Source: Funiculus sociatus GB2-C1
Lineage (GTDB): Bacteria; Cyanobacteriota; Cyanobacteriia; Cyanobacteriales; FACHB-T130
Assembly (NCBI RefSeq): GCF_039962115.1
Contig: NZ_JAMPKJ010000017.1
Span: forward strand, 1-64,000
Reading direction: 5' to 3'
DNA: 64,000 nt
This document shows, piece after piece, positions 17,971 through 26,296 of this stretch. The translations under genes were made by a program, and so were the position numbers. Within the stretch, counting starts at the first letter, position 1. Every line of letters begins with the position of its first letter. A model generated the notes under the pieces. That model saw only the letters and a list, made by a program, of their open reading frames with translations, had not been told where the DNA came from and did not search any database.

Positions 17971-18448
17971 CCTGATTCGTAAAATTCGATATTCTTAATA
18001 TGAAGCTTTTATAAAGAACATCAAGTGATAGAAACCTGTAGCAAGATGTGACATTTTAGATGTAAATTTTTGATTGAAATCCCAAAGTTTAAGCGATCGC
18101 GTTGGCTAAGAGATTGTGACTACCTCTTACTGGCCCAAGTGATCCGGGTCACATTTGACTTTAGGGAAACCGGTCGTCTTCCTAAATTTTTCAGATAGCC
18201 TTAAGCCTCAAACCTTTACCTGGCAAAGGATTCGGATAATTTGATCGTCGTTCCCAGTCAGAAAATGGGAACGACGATCGGCGGTGAAAAGGAAACAGAG
18301 AATCTGAGGCGGCCGCCTTAGTGTAGGCATTCCCAGCCAGAAACTCCTCATGAGAGACAGCCCAAAAGTTTTGGATCTGGGCTTGCTTTACTTCCAACCT
18401 CTGCTAGGCTGCAAGATATTAGGATAATTTGAGGGCAAAAGTCCGACG
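17971..18448. other. Intergenic region with palindromic repeats
   Basis: No gene is supported. A 68-codon minus-strand frame (18191-18397) only reads through the palindromic repeat at 18243-18350. One HIP1 site lies near 18093. Confidence 0.5.
18243..18350. repeat. Dispersed palindromic repeat
   Basis: A perfect 14-bp inverted repeat, GATCGTCGTTCCCA and TGGGAACGACGATC with a 9-base loop (18243-18279), is followed by GAGGCGGCCGCCTTA and GGCATTCCCAGCCAG. The TGGGAACG and GAGGCGNNCGCC words recur at 14868-14960 and 39861-39905. Confidence 0.7.
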
Positions 18449-18874
18449 ATGGAACGAGGTCTCTTGTGGTTGCCCCTCTTGGCAGCATTTATCTGGCTGG
18501 CTTGGCAAGGGTGGAACGAGTATCAAAAAGTTGAAGCATATCGCCGCTGGGCAGGGCAGTTTGAACGGTCTAAGTATGATATCTATGCAGTGCTGGCGCA
18601 AAATGACAGTAATTTGACTTGGGGAAAACCCACGCGCAAAGGCCCGGTGGAGGTGCAGACATTTTCCCTGAATGATGTGCAAGCTATTCGGTTGCTGGTG
18701 GATGACAAGCAAGTTGACTTTGATTCACCGCCTAGTAAAGGTCGCGTTGCTTCGCTGGAATTTGTATTTCCACTTGCTGCTGTGAAAGTTCCTTTTACAG
18801 AAATCCCTCTGGCAGTGCAATGGGGAAAGTTTCTTCAGCAGGAATTAGAAAATATGGCAGAGGATAACGGGTAG
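18449..18874 (+). CDS. Single-TM hypothetical protein
   Basis: The 141-residue protein has an N-terminal membrane helix (GLLWLPLLAAFIWLAWQGW, residues 4-22). A soluble domain follows that is rich in beta strands, with a V-TFSLNDVQAIRLLVDD segment. The N-in topology would place the domain outside the cytoplasm, although the helix could also be an uncleaved anchor. I do not recognise the family. It stands alone with repeats on both sides. Confidence 0.65.
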   Translation: MERGLLWLPLLAAFIWLAWQGWNEYQKVEAYRRWAGQFERSKYDIYAVLAQNDSNLTWGKPTRKGPVEVQTFSLNDVQAIRLLVDDKQVDFDSPPSKGRVASLEFVFPLAAVKVPFTEIPLAVQWGKFLQQELENMAEDNG

Positions 18875-19375
18875 CGATTTTTGTACCGTAGCTGTAGGTA
18901 TTAGACAATAGCGTTTGGGATTAGCGACTGGAAAATGGGGACTGGGAAAGACTCTTCCCAATTCCCCATTTCTCTAGCTTGGTTGCAAGCCGTGATTGTG
19001 AATAATAGTGCAGATCCTGCGAGTTTATGAATGCGGCTCCAGAGGAGTTTGGAGCCGCATTCACAACAGCAGCATGGGCAGATCAAGCGCTCCAGAACTA
19101 CTCGAAGGTTTCGAGTTAGATGTATTGTTGAGCGTGCAATGTCTGAAGATAACGACTACGCTTTAATCCGGAAAATTGCCAAATGATGCCAGACATGAAG
19201 ATTGTAAACAAGCTCTCCTAGCAGGGTTCTAAATGCACGGTTGCCAGCCTATGGAACCTGCTAATTTAGTTGCATTAGTTGCGAAACTTGATGGACGTAA
19301 TACAAAGGAGAGTTTCGATTTTTGAGTGACAAATTACTGGTTTGTAACTCCTGACTCTTGACGTGTTTTTGGGTG
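18875..19375. other. Intergenic region, one repeat element
   Basis: Apart from the short heptamer element at 18924-18972 I see no gene, and no other structure except a short inverted pair around 19030-19060 (GGCTCCAGAGGAGTTTGGAGCC), which is hairpin-like. Confidence 0.4.
18924..18972. repeat. Short heptanucleotide repeat element
   Basis: The segment has the minimal form of the dispersed element: GGGGACTGGGAAAGACTCTT followed by CCCAATTCCCC. The core differs by a few bases from the copies at 11.1 and 38.0 kb. Confidence 0.75.
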
Positions 19376-19582
19376 CTAAAATACAATTGCTTTATCAGGG
19401 TCTGAAGAAGCTTCCTGCATACGCGGACATACAGATGTAAACACTGGAATTGCCAATTGGCAACCTTGCCATCCAGCTTGAACTGAGACACCAAGAGTCT
19501 TACAACAGCCGCCTCTTCTTCCTATTGGATCGTAAAATTGACAGTACCGACAGGCTGAAACTGGAGAGTTTAAGGTGTTCAT
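19376..19582 (-). CDS. Small cysteine-rich conserved protein
   Basis: The 68-residue protein has six cysteines. These include an N-terminal C-x2-C pair (SACRYCQFYD), a CC pair in RRGGCCKTLG, and single cysteines in WQGCQLA and TSVCPRM. The spacing suggests a bound metal or disulfides. Small proteins with this CRYC-FY-P-GRRGG-C pattern occur in other cyanobacteria, in my recollection, with no known function. It starts at the ATG at 19582 and has no close operon partner. Confidence 0.65.
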   Translation of the reverse strand: MNTLNSPVSACRYCQFYDPIGRRGGCCKTLGVSVQAGWQGCQLAIPVFTSVCPRMQEASSDPDKAIVF

Positions 19583-20121
19583 AAAAGCGTTTCCGTAAAA
19601 AAAGAATCACAAGTGCGATTGGTCTGTCTTTAATTAGTATGCAAGTAATTTTTTACAAGTAGCTATAAGTTGTACAGTTTCAACTTAAAACATTGCATTT
19701 CATCACAAAAAGTGATTAAGTTAGGTAACTCAATAGTGGTAGTTCACTGCAACGAAAGTTAAGCGATCGCAACATTCTTCTCGTTTCCGCGATCAGTCTG
19801 AAAACGCTTTTCAAGGGACGATTGCCTCCCATAAAGCAATAGAGTTCTCTTAAGAATATTTGTAGGAACGAAAGCCAAGACCCATAAGCACTTGTTGGTT
19901 GAGGTTATTGCGGCCCAACCTATAAAGGCTAAACATCTAAGCCCGGCAATTTTATTGGGTGAGGTTGCAAGGACTCAACCTACAACTGAAGCCCCATCCC
20001 TATTAAGGGTGGGGTTAGGGAGAGGTATAAATGAGCTATTTTTAAGTCAAAGTCTCCTATTAGGCATTCTCCAGGCTGAAGCCGGGGAACGCGGCACAAA
20101 AATGACTGCGAGTTGCCTTTT
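19583..20121. other. Intergenic region with spacer-type repeats
   Basis: No gene is supported. The segment 19890-20060 contains repeated words of cyanobacterial spacer type (GGTTGAGGTTATTGCGGCC, GGGTGAGGTTGCAAGGACTC, CCCTATTAAGGG). A 119-codon plus-strand frame running from here into the NACHT gene is a by-product of these repeats. Confidence 0.45.
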
Positions 20122-22527
20122 TTATAGAGAATTAAGTTTTTCAATCGCCGCAATCGGCAATAATAAAGTATCTTCAATATGCGATCGCACGGCGGGTGTC
20201 ACTTCACAATCGCTATTTAAGCAATCTACAAGCAACTTATTGGCATCGTAGTATTGCCTCAACAAGTGCTTCTGCTGATTGCTGAACTGCCAATCGTAAC
20301 TGGCATTATTATGTTCCACGATCGCGGCTGATAATAGCTCAGTCCAAGTTTGTCCCTGCGCTTGCCACCATGTCTTAAATCTTTGTAAACCTTTATCTGG
20401 ATTAGGTAATTCAGCTTTGAGTTGTTGCAGGCTGCGCCGTAACTCGCGAGCGCGATCGCTATCCAAAGCCAGAGCAAAATCTATCGCACAATCTAGAACG
20501 CGATTAATCGCCCGATCCAGCGCATCAGTATTATTCAAACCAGAAGCATCGCGATTCAGAAAAAAGTCTAAGGCATAAGCAAAGTCATCATCCATCCCAA
20601 CGTCACCGTCAATAGCTTGAGCAAGACAAAGGTAAAGCGGTAAGGGAAAGAAAGGAACGGTAGGAAAAGAAAAGCTAACAGGGCCAATGCTCAGGGTAGA
20701 AGCCAGAGAATGGTCAAAGGCGCAAGCAAGCGAAAAGTAAAATGCTCGAATAGCCGCAGGTTGCTGGATATATTCGACTGAAAGAGTTTTCTTATTGATA
20801 CATCTGAGTAATTCCTGTACCTTTTCATCAGAAGCTGCGATCGCATCTATTTTTTGCTTCATCAATTGCAGCAAATGGTCAGCACTACGTAACATTCCCG
20901 TTGCCAGCAAAAACACTTCCCGCCAACGTTTTTCGCCAACATGATTAACCAAATGTTCCAAAGCTTGTGGATTAGAACTGGCAACAAATTGTCTCGCAGT
21001 CAAATACTCTTGAAAAGTTAAATGAGAAAACGAGTAAATTTGCCGCGCCCTTTCTACCAATAAACCATATTGAGACTCAATAGATTTCAGCACCGCTTCA
21101 CTATCCAGGCGCAATGTTTCCGGATCGGACTGGGAATCGGGTAAAGTTCTCAAATAGTCTGCAATCAGTTGCTGGATTTTATTTTGTTCAAAAAAGTAAT
21201 AACCTTGCTCAAAAGTGATAGCTGCAACCTGAGTCAGCAGCTTAATCTTGTGTGGCAAAGACAAATTTCGATAAACTTCATTTCGTTTAATGCCTTTAGC
21301 TTCATCTCGTTTAACAAGGAGAATATCTAATCCTTGCTCGTATAGATTAGAGCGTTTCGAGGGAAATTCTCCTTTCATCGCAAAAACTAAACAAGTCAAA
21401 TTTAGTAAAATTGGCGTGACTGCTAGTTCTCGAATTTGTTTATTTTCTGGCCGCTTCAGCTTTTCTAGAAACCGATTTGCCGTAGCTAAACCTTCTGGGG
21501 GTGAACTTCTACCAACTTCTACAAACCACTTTTTTGAAAACGACTCAATCTGCTCTGGATTCAAGTCTGCAATTTCTACTTCTGTGAATCCCGGCAATCG
21601 AGGAAACTGGGCAGCAATTCGACAAGAGATAATTAGCTGATTCTTGTAATACTTTTGGGAAAATCTGCGAATTTGTTTCAGAACTTCTTCGCTATTTGGG
21701 TGCTGAACTTCATCCAAACCATCTAGCAAAATTAAAGCTTTACCTTGCAAAAGCAAAGTTTCCACAATAGCCTCCGAAACTCCGCAGCTACCAAGTTCTT
21801 GGCTAATGTAGTTTACTAAACTGAAACTGCCTTCATCGCTGGCATCCTCAGCAAAATTTTTTAGCCTAATAAAAATTGGTATTCGGTATTCTTGAAACTC
21901 GCCTTTATTACACTGAATAGCTACATATTTCAGAAATGTGGTTTTACCGGAACCCGGTTTACCCAGCACCATCAGCTTAGGATAACTTTCTACTGCCTCA
22001 AGCCCTAAAACTCTTGCTTGACGCACCCGACTCAAGCCAAAACGATCGAACTCGTCTGCATCTGGGTTGAACCCTTGCACCAAGTCCGAAATCTCCAACC
22101 AACGTTGGCTGGTGATCTCCTCTAGAATATTGACATCGATATAAATATTGTCTACGCCAACCCGTCGCGCAATATCCAACAGGCGCAGCGTACCGCACTG
22201 TTCTTGAATTTTGTCTCGGTAGAGCGATCGCACCTGCTCCACCAAAGTATCAATCTCCCAGCCATTGTTGCGAACATTCTCTATTTGCTCAGCTCCTTCA
22301 CCTTTGATTGGATTGGCAATCTCTTCCCAATTGAGATCCAGCTGAAAGCAAAGTTCGATAAAGATCCGACGCTCCACAGGTTTGCCTGCCAAAAATCTCC
22401 CCACTGGCTGGCGAGTTCTTAACCCAACCTCAACAGCCAAATCTTCTTGCGTCCAGCCCTTGCGGGCAAAGGCTTGCCTTACGTGTTTGAGAGCTTGTGA
22501 AGAAACTTGAATAGAGCGTTTAGCCAT
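20122..22527 (-). CDS. NACHT NTPase with N-terminal helix-turn-helix
   Basis: The 801-residue protein is a STAND-type NTPase. Residues 1-70 look like an XRE-like helix-turn-helix (ARKGWTQEDLAVEVGLRTRQPVGRFL). The NACHT domain has Walker A VLGKPGSGKTTFLKYVA at about residue 190 and Walker B ALILLDGLDEV at about 268, with the usual LIISCRIA sensor strand and a winged-helix-like region after it. The C-terminal third is helical with acidic, alanine-rich repeats, and the end (DWQFSNQQKHLLRQYY ...) resembles the C-terminal helical domain of cyanobacterial NACHT proteins. Some bacterial NACHT proteins protect against phage, but whether this one does is not known. It is monocistronic with AT-rich flanks. 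Confidence 0.85.
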   Translation of the reverse strand: MAKRSIQVSSQALKHVRQAFARKGWTQEDLAVEVGLRTRQPVGRFLAGKPVERRIFIELCFQLDLNWEEIANPIKGEGAEQIENVRNNGWEIDTLVEQVRSLYRDKIQEQCGTLRLLDIARRVGVDNIYIDVNILEEITSQRWLEISDLVQGFNPDADEFDRFGLSRVRQARVLGLEAVESYPKLMVLGKPGSGKTTFLKYVAIQCNKGEFQEYRIPIFIRLKNFAEDASDEGSFSLVNYISQELGSCGVSEAIVETLLLQGKALILLDGLDEVQHPNSEEVLKQIRRFSQKYYKNQLIISCRIAAQFPRLPGFTEVEIADLNPEQIESFSKKWFVEVGRSSPPEGLATANRFLEKLKRPENKQIRELAVTPILLNLTCLVFAMKGEFPSKRSNLYEQGLDILLVKRDEAKGIKRNEVYRNLSLPHKIKLLTQVAAITFEQGYYFFEQNKIQQLIADYLRTLPDSQSDPETLRLDSEAVLKSIESQYGLLVERARQIYSFSHLTFQEYLTARQFVASSNPQALEHLVNHVGEKRWREVFLLATGMLRSADHLLQLMKQKIDAIAASDEKVQELLRCINKKTLSVEYIQQPAAIRAFYFSLACAFDHSLASTLSIGPVSFSFPTVPFFPLPLYLCLAQAIDGDVGMDDDFAYALDFFLNRDASGLNNTDALDRAINRVLDCAIDFALALDSDRARELRRSLQQLKAELPNPDKGLQRFKTWWQAQGQTWTELLSAAIVEHNNASYDWQFSNQQKHLLRQYYDANKLLVDCLNSDCEVTPAVRSHIEDTLLLPIAAIEKLNSL

Positions 22528-22759
22528 AAATCAGAGGTCAACCCCTGTATTTTTTATATATTTTTTAGGCTACCATACTTTATTTTTTTAAATATACTGC
22601 GATTAATCTTAAGCTTCACTACGATTTTACAGCAATCTTTGTAAATAATTAAGAATTCTAAAACAAATGGTACAAATCATACATGATTTGATCCTTTGTC
22701 TAAACTTTATTTCATACACGAATATTTTATGCTATAAGGCAACCTGTGGAGGAGAGTCT

Positions 22760-22876
22760 ATGCAGCAAGTTGAAGAACCAAGACCAGAGGTAGACAAACA
22801 ATACTCCGTACAATCAGAATTTGCAAACCTGGAATCCATCTTTTTTGACACTGTAACTCAGCAATTTTACAGGTAG
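22760..22876 (+). CDS. Possible 38-codon small gene or 5' fragment
   Basis: The frame begins with ATG after an excellent ribosome-binding site, GGAGGAG, placed five bases upstream, and encodes MQQVEEPRPEVDKQYSVQSE and 18 more residues. Nothing is recognised. Such a good site before so short a frame suggests either a real small protein or the 5' end of a gene whose remainder has decayed in the following 400 bases. Confidence 0.35.
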   Translation: MQQVEEPRPEVDKQYSVQSEFANLESIFFDTVTQQFYR

Positions 22877-22974
22877 CTCAATGTCATCTTAGATGCGAAT
22901 AAATCGCTAAAACGTGCCTGCGATCAATAGACGGAAGAATAAAAAGAATATTTTCGTCTGAGGTAATCGTCTGA

Positions 22975-23250
22975 TCAAAAATTGCAGAAGCAACAAAACA
23001 TTGCCTGATATTTATCAAGCCCATTAAAAACATTTTTGTCTTACTTCAACAAGAGTGGCTTGGCGAATCTAAATTTTTAGGAATATTACTAACTGTATTT
23101 ACTACTTTAGCCCTTTTATTATCGAGGCGGAAGCTAAACTTACTCCAGCGGGTTACATTGATGATCTCGAAAAGGAAGGAACCAAAGGGATCGCCGTCCA
23201 AATTTAAAAGTCCAGCAAAAACAACTACTGTAGTTGAAAATGAAGTTTAA
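22975..23250 (+). pseudogene. Possible decayed coding stretch with TM helix
   Basis: One frame is open for 91 codons after a TGA at 22972. It encodes a hydrophobic helix (FLGILLTVFTTLALLLS) followed by a very basic tail (SKRKEPKGSPSKFKSPAK), but it has no ATG, GTG or TTG near its start. In another frame the same DNA ends with TPAGYIDDLEKEGTKGIA, which also reads like protein. Frameshifted remains of one gene would explain both. The parent family is not recognised. Confidence 0.3.
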
Positions 23251-23366
23251 TAAAACTTGAAAGGTAGATAAAATATTAGAAATAAATTATGAAGATATAA
23301 AGAATAATTATTTATACACATAAAATTTTTACTTGTTTAAAACTCGTTTTTGTGGGATTTTAAAAT

Positions 23367-23723
23367 ATGAGCATAACAGTTGTCAACCTAGCCTTGCCAA
23401 TCGTAACTGATGAAATTGAAGCAACCTTAGATACTTATCCAGAAGACCCCTATCAAAAAGCCTTTGCTATTCCTGAGTTACGAGAAAAACTAATCGCTTA
23501 TGTACTCAGCACAATTCCTAGCACTTACACAGTTGTTGAGGACGCGCAACCAGGAATAGTCTACCCTAAGTTTCCTTATCGTTCTTTAGAACTAAGACTC
23601 CACATAGAAAATCAAATTCATCAGGGTATAAAATACATTCTCCAATCTAATTTTGACTGGATCGTACACCATATCCCGCCAGAAACTTACCCAGGGAATG
23701 TTCCTTCTGACTGGTTTGGTTGA
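23367..23723 (+). CDS. ComFB-like hypothetical protein
   Basis: The 118-residue protein has a central segment ELREKLIAYVLSTIPSTYTVVED that resembles the conserved core of late-competence ComFB proteins, which have an 'ALN-LPP-YVV-E' pattern. It lacks the paired cysteines of that family. Cyanobacterial ComFB proteins have been linked to c-di-GMP binding, but that cannot be inferred here with confidence. The N-terminus carries DEIEATLDTYPEDPYQKAF. The ATG at 23367 is a reasonable start. Confidence 0.6.
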   Translation: MSITVVNLALPIVTDEIEATLDTYPEDPYQKAFAIPELREKLIAYVLSTIPSTYTVVEDAQPGIVYPKFPYRSLELRLHIENQIHQGIKYILQSNFDWIVHHIPPETYPGNVPSDWFG

Positions 23724-23756
23724 TATCGATAGAGCTTATCTAGAATCGCTAGAGCA

Positions 23757-23796
23757 ATTGGTTGGGTTGAAATGTAGGCTCAACTCAACCAACAAT
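23757..23796. terminator. Hairpin between convergent genes
   Basis: The arms ATTGGTTGGGTTGA and TCAACTCAACCAACAAT pair with one or two mismatches around a loop of about nine bases. It lies between the ends of the ComFB-like and rhomboid genes and may act as a two-way terminator. Confidence 0.5.
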
Positions 23797-23841
23797 TGTC
23801 AGTGAATATTTACTCCTCGTTCCTAACTTTTTTATAATTCC

Positions 23842-24591
23842 TTAGTAAATCGCTGTAGAAGGTTTATATTTAACCATCAGTCGCGCTAATATTACTCCGA
23901 GCGCTAGTCCAATTCCATGCGCCCAGTAGGTAATATTAACTGGATTAACAGCGCTGGAAATTTTTAAGCTGCCAATTCCATAACATACCTGCTGTACAAA
24001 CCACCAAAATAAGAAGAAGAGAGCAGGTAGTTCGATAGGAATAAAAACAACTATTAGGGGTAAAATAGTGTCAATTTTTGCTTTAGGGAAATTCAAAAGA
24101 TAGGCACCAATGACAGATGCGATCGCTCCATTTGCCCCAACAGATGGCACACTTAAAGTAGGCTCAACTAAAACTTGCACAATCCCAGTAAGAAGACCGC
24201 TAATTAGGTAGAATATTAGATATCTCCTATGCCCTAAAACATTCTCTACACCCTTTCCAAAAACAAATAGAAATAAGAGATTACCCAGAATCTGACTAAA
24301 GCTGCTGTGGAGAAACATCGCTGATAACAGAGAACTAGAAACAATCAAAACAGCAAACCACGCAGCAGGATTATTCTCACTAAGTGCATCTGACATCACC
24401 GCACTTAAATGAGCTGGGACGATACCCCAATGTTGGATAAAATTGGTAAGTTCACCCGCAACTTCTAACTTTAGCTCCCACAAAAACAAAGCAATATTAA
24501 TACCGATAAAGAAGTAATTAATAATCGGCTTGCGGCGACTGGCAATATTATCTGCAATAGGAATCATGAATTTTGGTGTTTTGAACGCCAA
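23842..24591 (-). CDS. Rhomboid-family membrane protein lacking the catalytic serine
   Basis: The 249-residue protein has about six membrane helices and the rhomboid layout. The usual H-x3-N motif of helix 2 reads SQILGN (Gln100, Asn104), so the histidine is replaced. The GxSG active-site motif reads GANGAIAS with Asn154 in place of Ser. The later histidine is kept in YWAHGIGLALG. With the nucleophile missing, proteolysis is unlikely by the classical mechanism. The protein may instead bind membrane-protein clients, as rhomboid pseudoproteases do in eukaryotes. It is convergent with the ComFB-like gene and follows hemW on the same strand after 75 bases. Confidence 0.85.
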   Translation of the reverse strand: MAFKTPKFMIPIADNIASRRKPIINYFFIGINIALFLWELKLEVAGELTNFIQHWGIVPAHLSAVMSDALSENNPAAWFAVLIVSSSLLSAMFLHSSFSQILGNLLFLFVFGKGVENVLGHRRYLIFYLISGLLTGIVQVLVEPTLSVPSVGANGAIASVIGAYLLNFPKAKIDTILPLIVVFIPIELPALFFLFWWFVQQVCYGIGSLKISSAVNPVNITYWAHGIGLALGVILARLMVKYKPSTAIY

Positions 24592-24666
24592 GGTAAGCAG
24601 AAAAATATTTTACTTTGCGTACCTTGGTGATTACCTTCGCTATCTGGAGCGTTTAAAAAAGATAAT

Positions 24667-25929
24667 TTATTCCAACTGGCTAAACAAATCTGCCAAAATG
24701 ACATTAGAAAACAAGAACCCCTCTGGATCGGTTAATTTTATCCGCCCTGATGCTGAGAGTTTCTGGGTTTGTGGTCTAATGGCTTCCCCATCGTCCGTTA
24801 CGACTTCTACCCAACCTTGTTGATAGTAGGGTTGCAAACATTTGCCAATTTTTGAGAGCGTTTGTTCGCCAAACCGTTCAGCCAGGGTTGATAAACTTAA
24901 GCCTTCTGCCAAACGCAACCCTAACATCAATGTTTCTAACAATACCTCAGAGGCTGATATCTGAGGACAGTCCAACACCCCGCCAGCTTCACTCAGCTGT
25001 TGCACCCATTCGTAATATTCTCGTGTTTTGCGGGGACGGGTGAAACGGCACCCCTGCAAGTAACTTGCAGCACCCATACCAAAGGCGTAGTAAGGGCGAT
25101 TCTCCCAGTAAACACGATTATGGCGGCATTGATGACCGGGCTGGGCGTAATTAGAAATTTCGTAATGTTCGTAACCAGCACCCGTAAGGATTTCGCTGGC
25201 TTGGCGATACATTTGGGCGGCGGTTTCATCCTCTGGTAAGGGTTTAGCGCCGGGTTGATATTGCCGCCCAAAGGCAGTTACAGGTTCTACTTGCAGATCG
25301 TAAATTGAAATATGGGTAGGAGCGATCGCAACTGCTTTAAAGAGAGAATCTTGCCACTGCTCTAAGGTTTGATGGGGCAATCCAGAAATTAAGTCCAAAC
25401 TAAAGTTGGCAAACCCTACCTGACGGATTAGCTCCACAGATGCAAAAATGTCAGAGACAGTATGCGATCGCCCGCAGACTTCTAGCAACTTTTGCTCAAA
25501 CGACTGCACCCCTAGACTGATTCGATTCACACCCGTTGAGCGGTAGCCTTGGAGTTGTTTCCCATCAAACGTCCCTGGATCTACCTCCATCGAGATTTCA
25601 GCGTCTGCGGCAATACCAAAGCAACCGTCTAGCTTATCCAAGATACGCCCCAGTTGTTCCACCGACAACAACGAAGGAGTACCGCCGCCAAAGAAAATTG
25701 TTTTCAAGGGAAATCCCAGCGCTGGTGTTATTTCAATTTCTTGCAATAGCACCTCAACATAATGCTCAATTGTGCCAGAGTTGTTGCCAGTCTTGCGATC
25801 CCCAACCACTGACACTGGAAAATCACAGTAAAAGCATCGCCTTCTACAAAATGGGATGTGTAGATAAGCGTTCCTGGGAACCTCAAAATCAATAAATTTC
25901 TTAGCTGGCTTTAAAGAATTTAATACCAT
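24667..25929 (-). CDS. hemW: Radical SAM protein HemW (CPO-III-like)
   Basis: The 420-residue protein has the radical SAM iron-sulfur motif with the HemW spacing C-x3-C-x2-C (PFCRRRCFYCDF, near residue 25), the FFGGGTPSLL segment and the HISIYDLQVEP segment. HemW is a heme chaperone related to the oxygen-independent coproporphyrinogen oxidase HemN. True HemN has a further C-terminal and N-terminal pattern not seen here, so HemW is preferred. The ATG at 25929 is chosen over a TTG at 25947. Confidence 0.9.
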   Translation of the reverse strand: MVLNSLKPAKKFIDFEVPRNAYLHIPFCRRRCFYCDFPVSVVGDRKTGNNSGTIEHYVEVLLQEIEITPALGFPLKTIFFGGGTPSLLSVEQLGRILDKLDGCFGIAADAEISMEVDPGTFDGKQLQGYRSTGVNRISLGVQSFEQKLLEVCGRSHTVSDIFASVELIRQVGFANFSLDLISGLPHQTLEQWQDSLFKAVAIAPTHISIYDLQVEPVTAFGRQYQPGAKPLPEDETAAQMYRQASEILTGAGYEHYEISNYAQPGHQCRHNRVYWENRPYYAFGMGAASYLQGCRFTRPRKTREYYEWVQQLSEAGGVLDCPQISASEVLLETLMLGLRLAEGLSLSTLAERFGEQTLSKIGKCLQPYYQQGWVEVVTDDGEAIRPQTQKLSASGRIKLTDPEGFLFSNVILADLFSQLE

Positions 25930-26296
25930 GTTTGCATCAATACTCAATATAGCGATGAAATATTCAAAAATTTGATTAATAGTTGTAACTTTAATAAATT
26001 TATCGTCAGCTATTTAATTTTATACCTCACACCGCCCTAAGCTCAGACGCTAGTCTAGTCCAGGCTTCAGCAGGCTAAAAACTGCGAGAAATTTTTCGCT
26101 TCCCTATCTCTAATAAAAAACAATTGACTTCATTAAAAAAATCAAATTGTATAGAGATGCTGATATTAACTGAACCTCATCCAAAAAGTGAATGTCATAA
26201 CACAAAAGATATAATATAACGGTAAATCTAAACAAGCATCAGTTTTTGAGATCCGCTCCCAGAAATTGAAGCATTCATCCCAATCAACTTGAAACA
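25930..26296. other. Intergenic region, divergent promoters
   Basis: This AT-rich spacer separates the divergent hemW and PIN/TRAM genes and presumably holds both promoters. I see no repeat or coding frame. Confidence 0.4.

Larger units (their letters stand above)
22528..23366. other. AT-rich region with possible gene remnants
   Basis: About 840 bases lie between divergent genes. Two pieces look like coding DNA and are listed separately: a short frame with a strong ribosome-binding site at 22760 and a longer open stretch at 22975-23250 without a start codon. The rest is AT-rich and featureless. Confidence 0.45.

Noticed and set aside
18191-18397. 68-codon minus-strand frame
   Set aside because: It is read from the palindromic repeat and lacks coding character.
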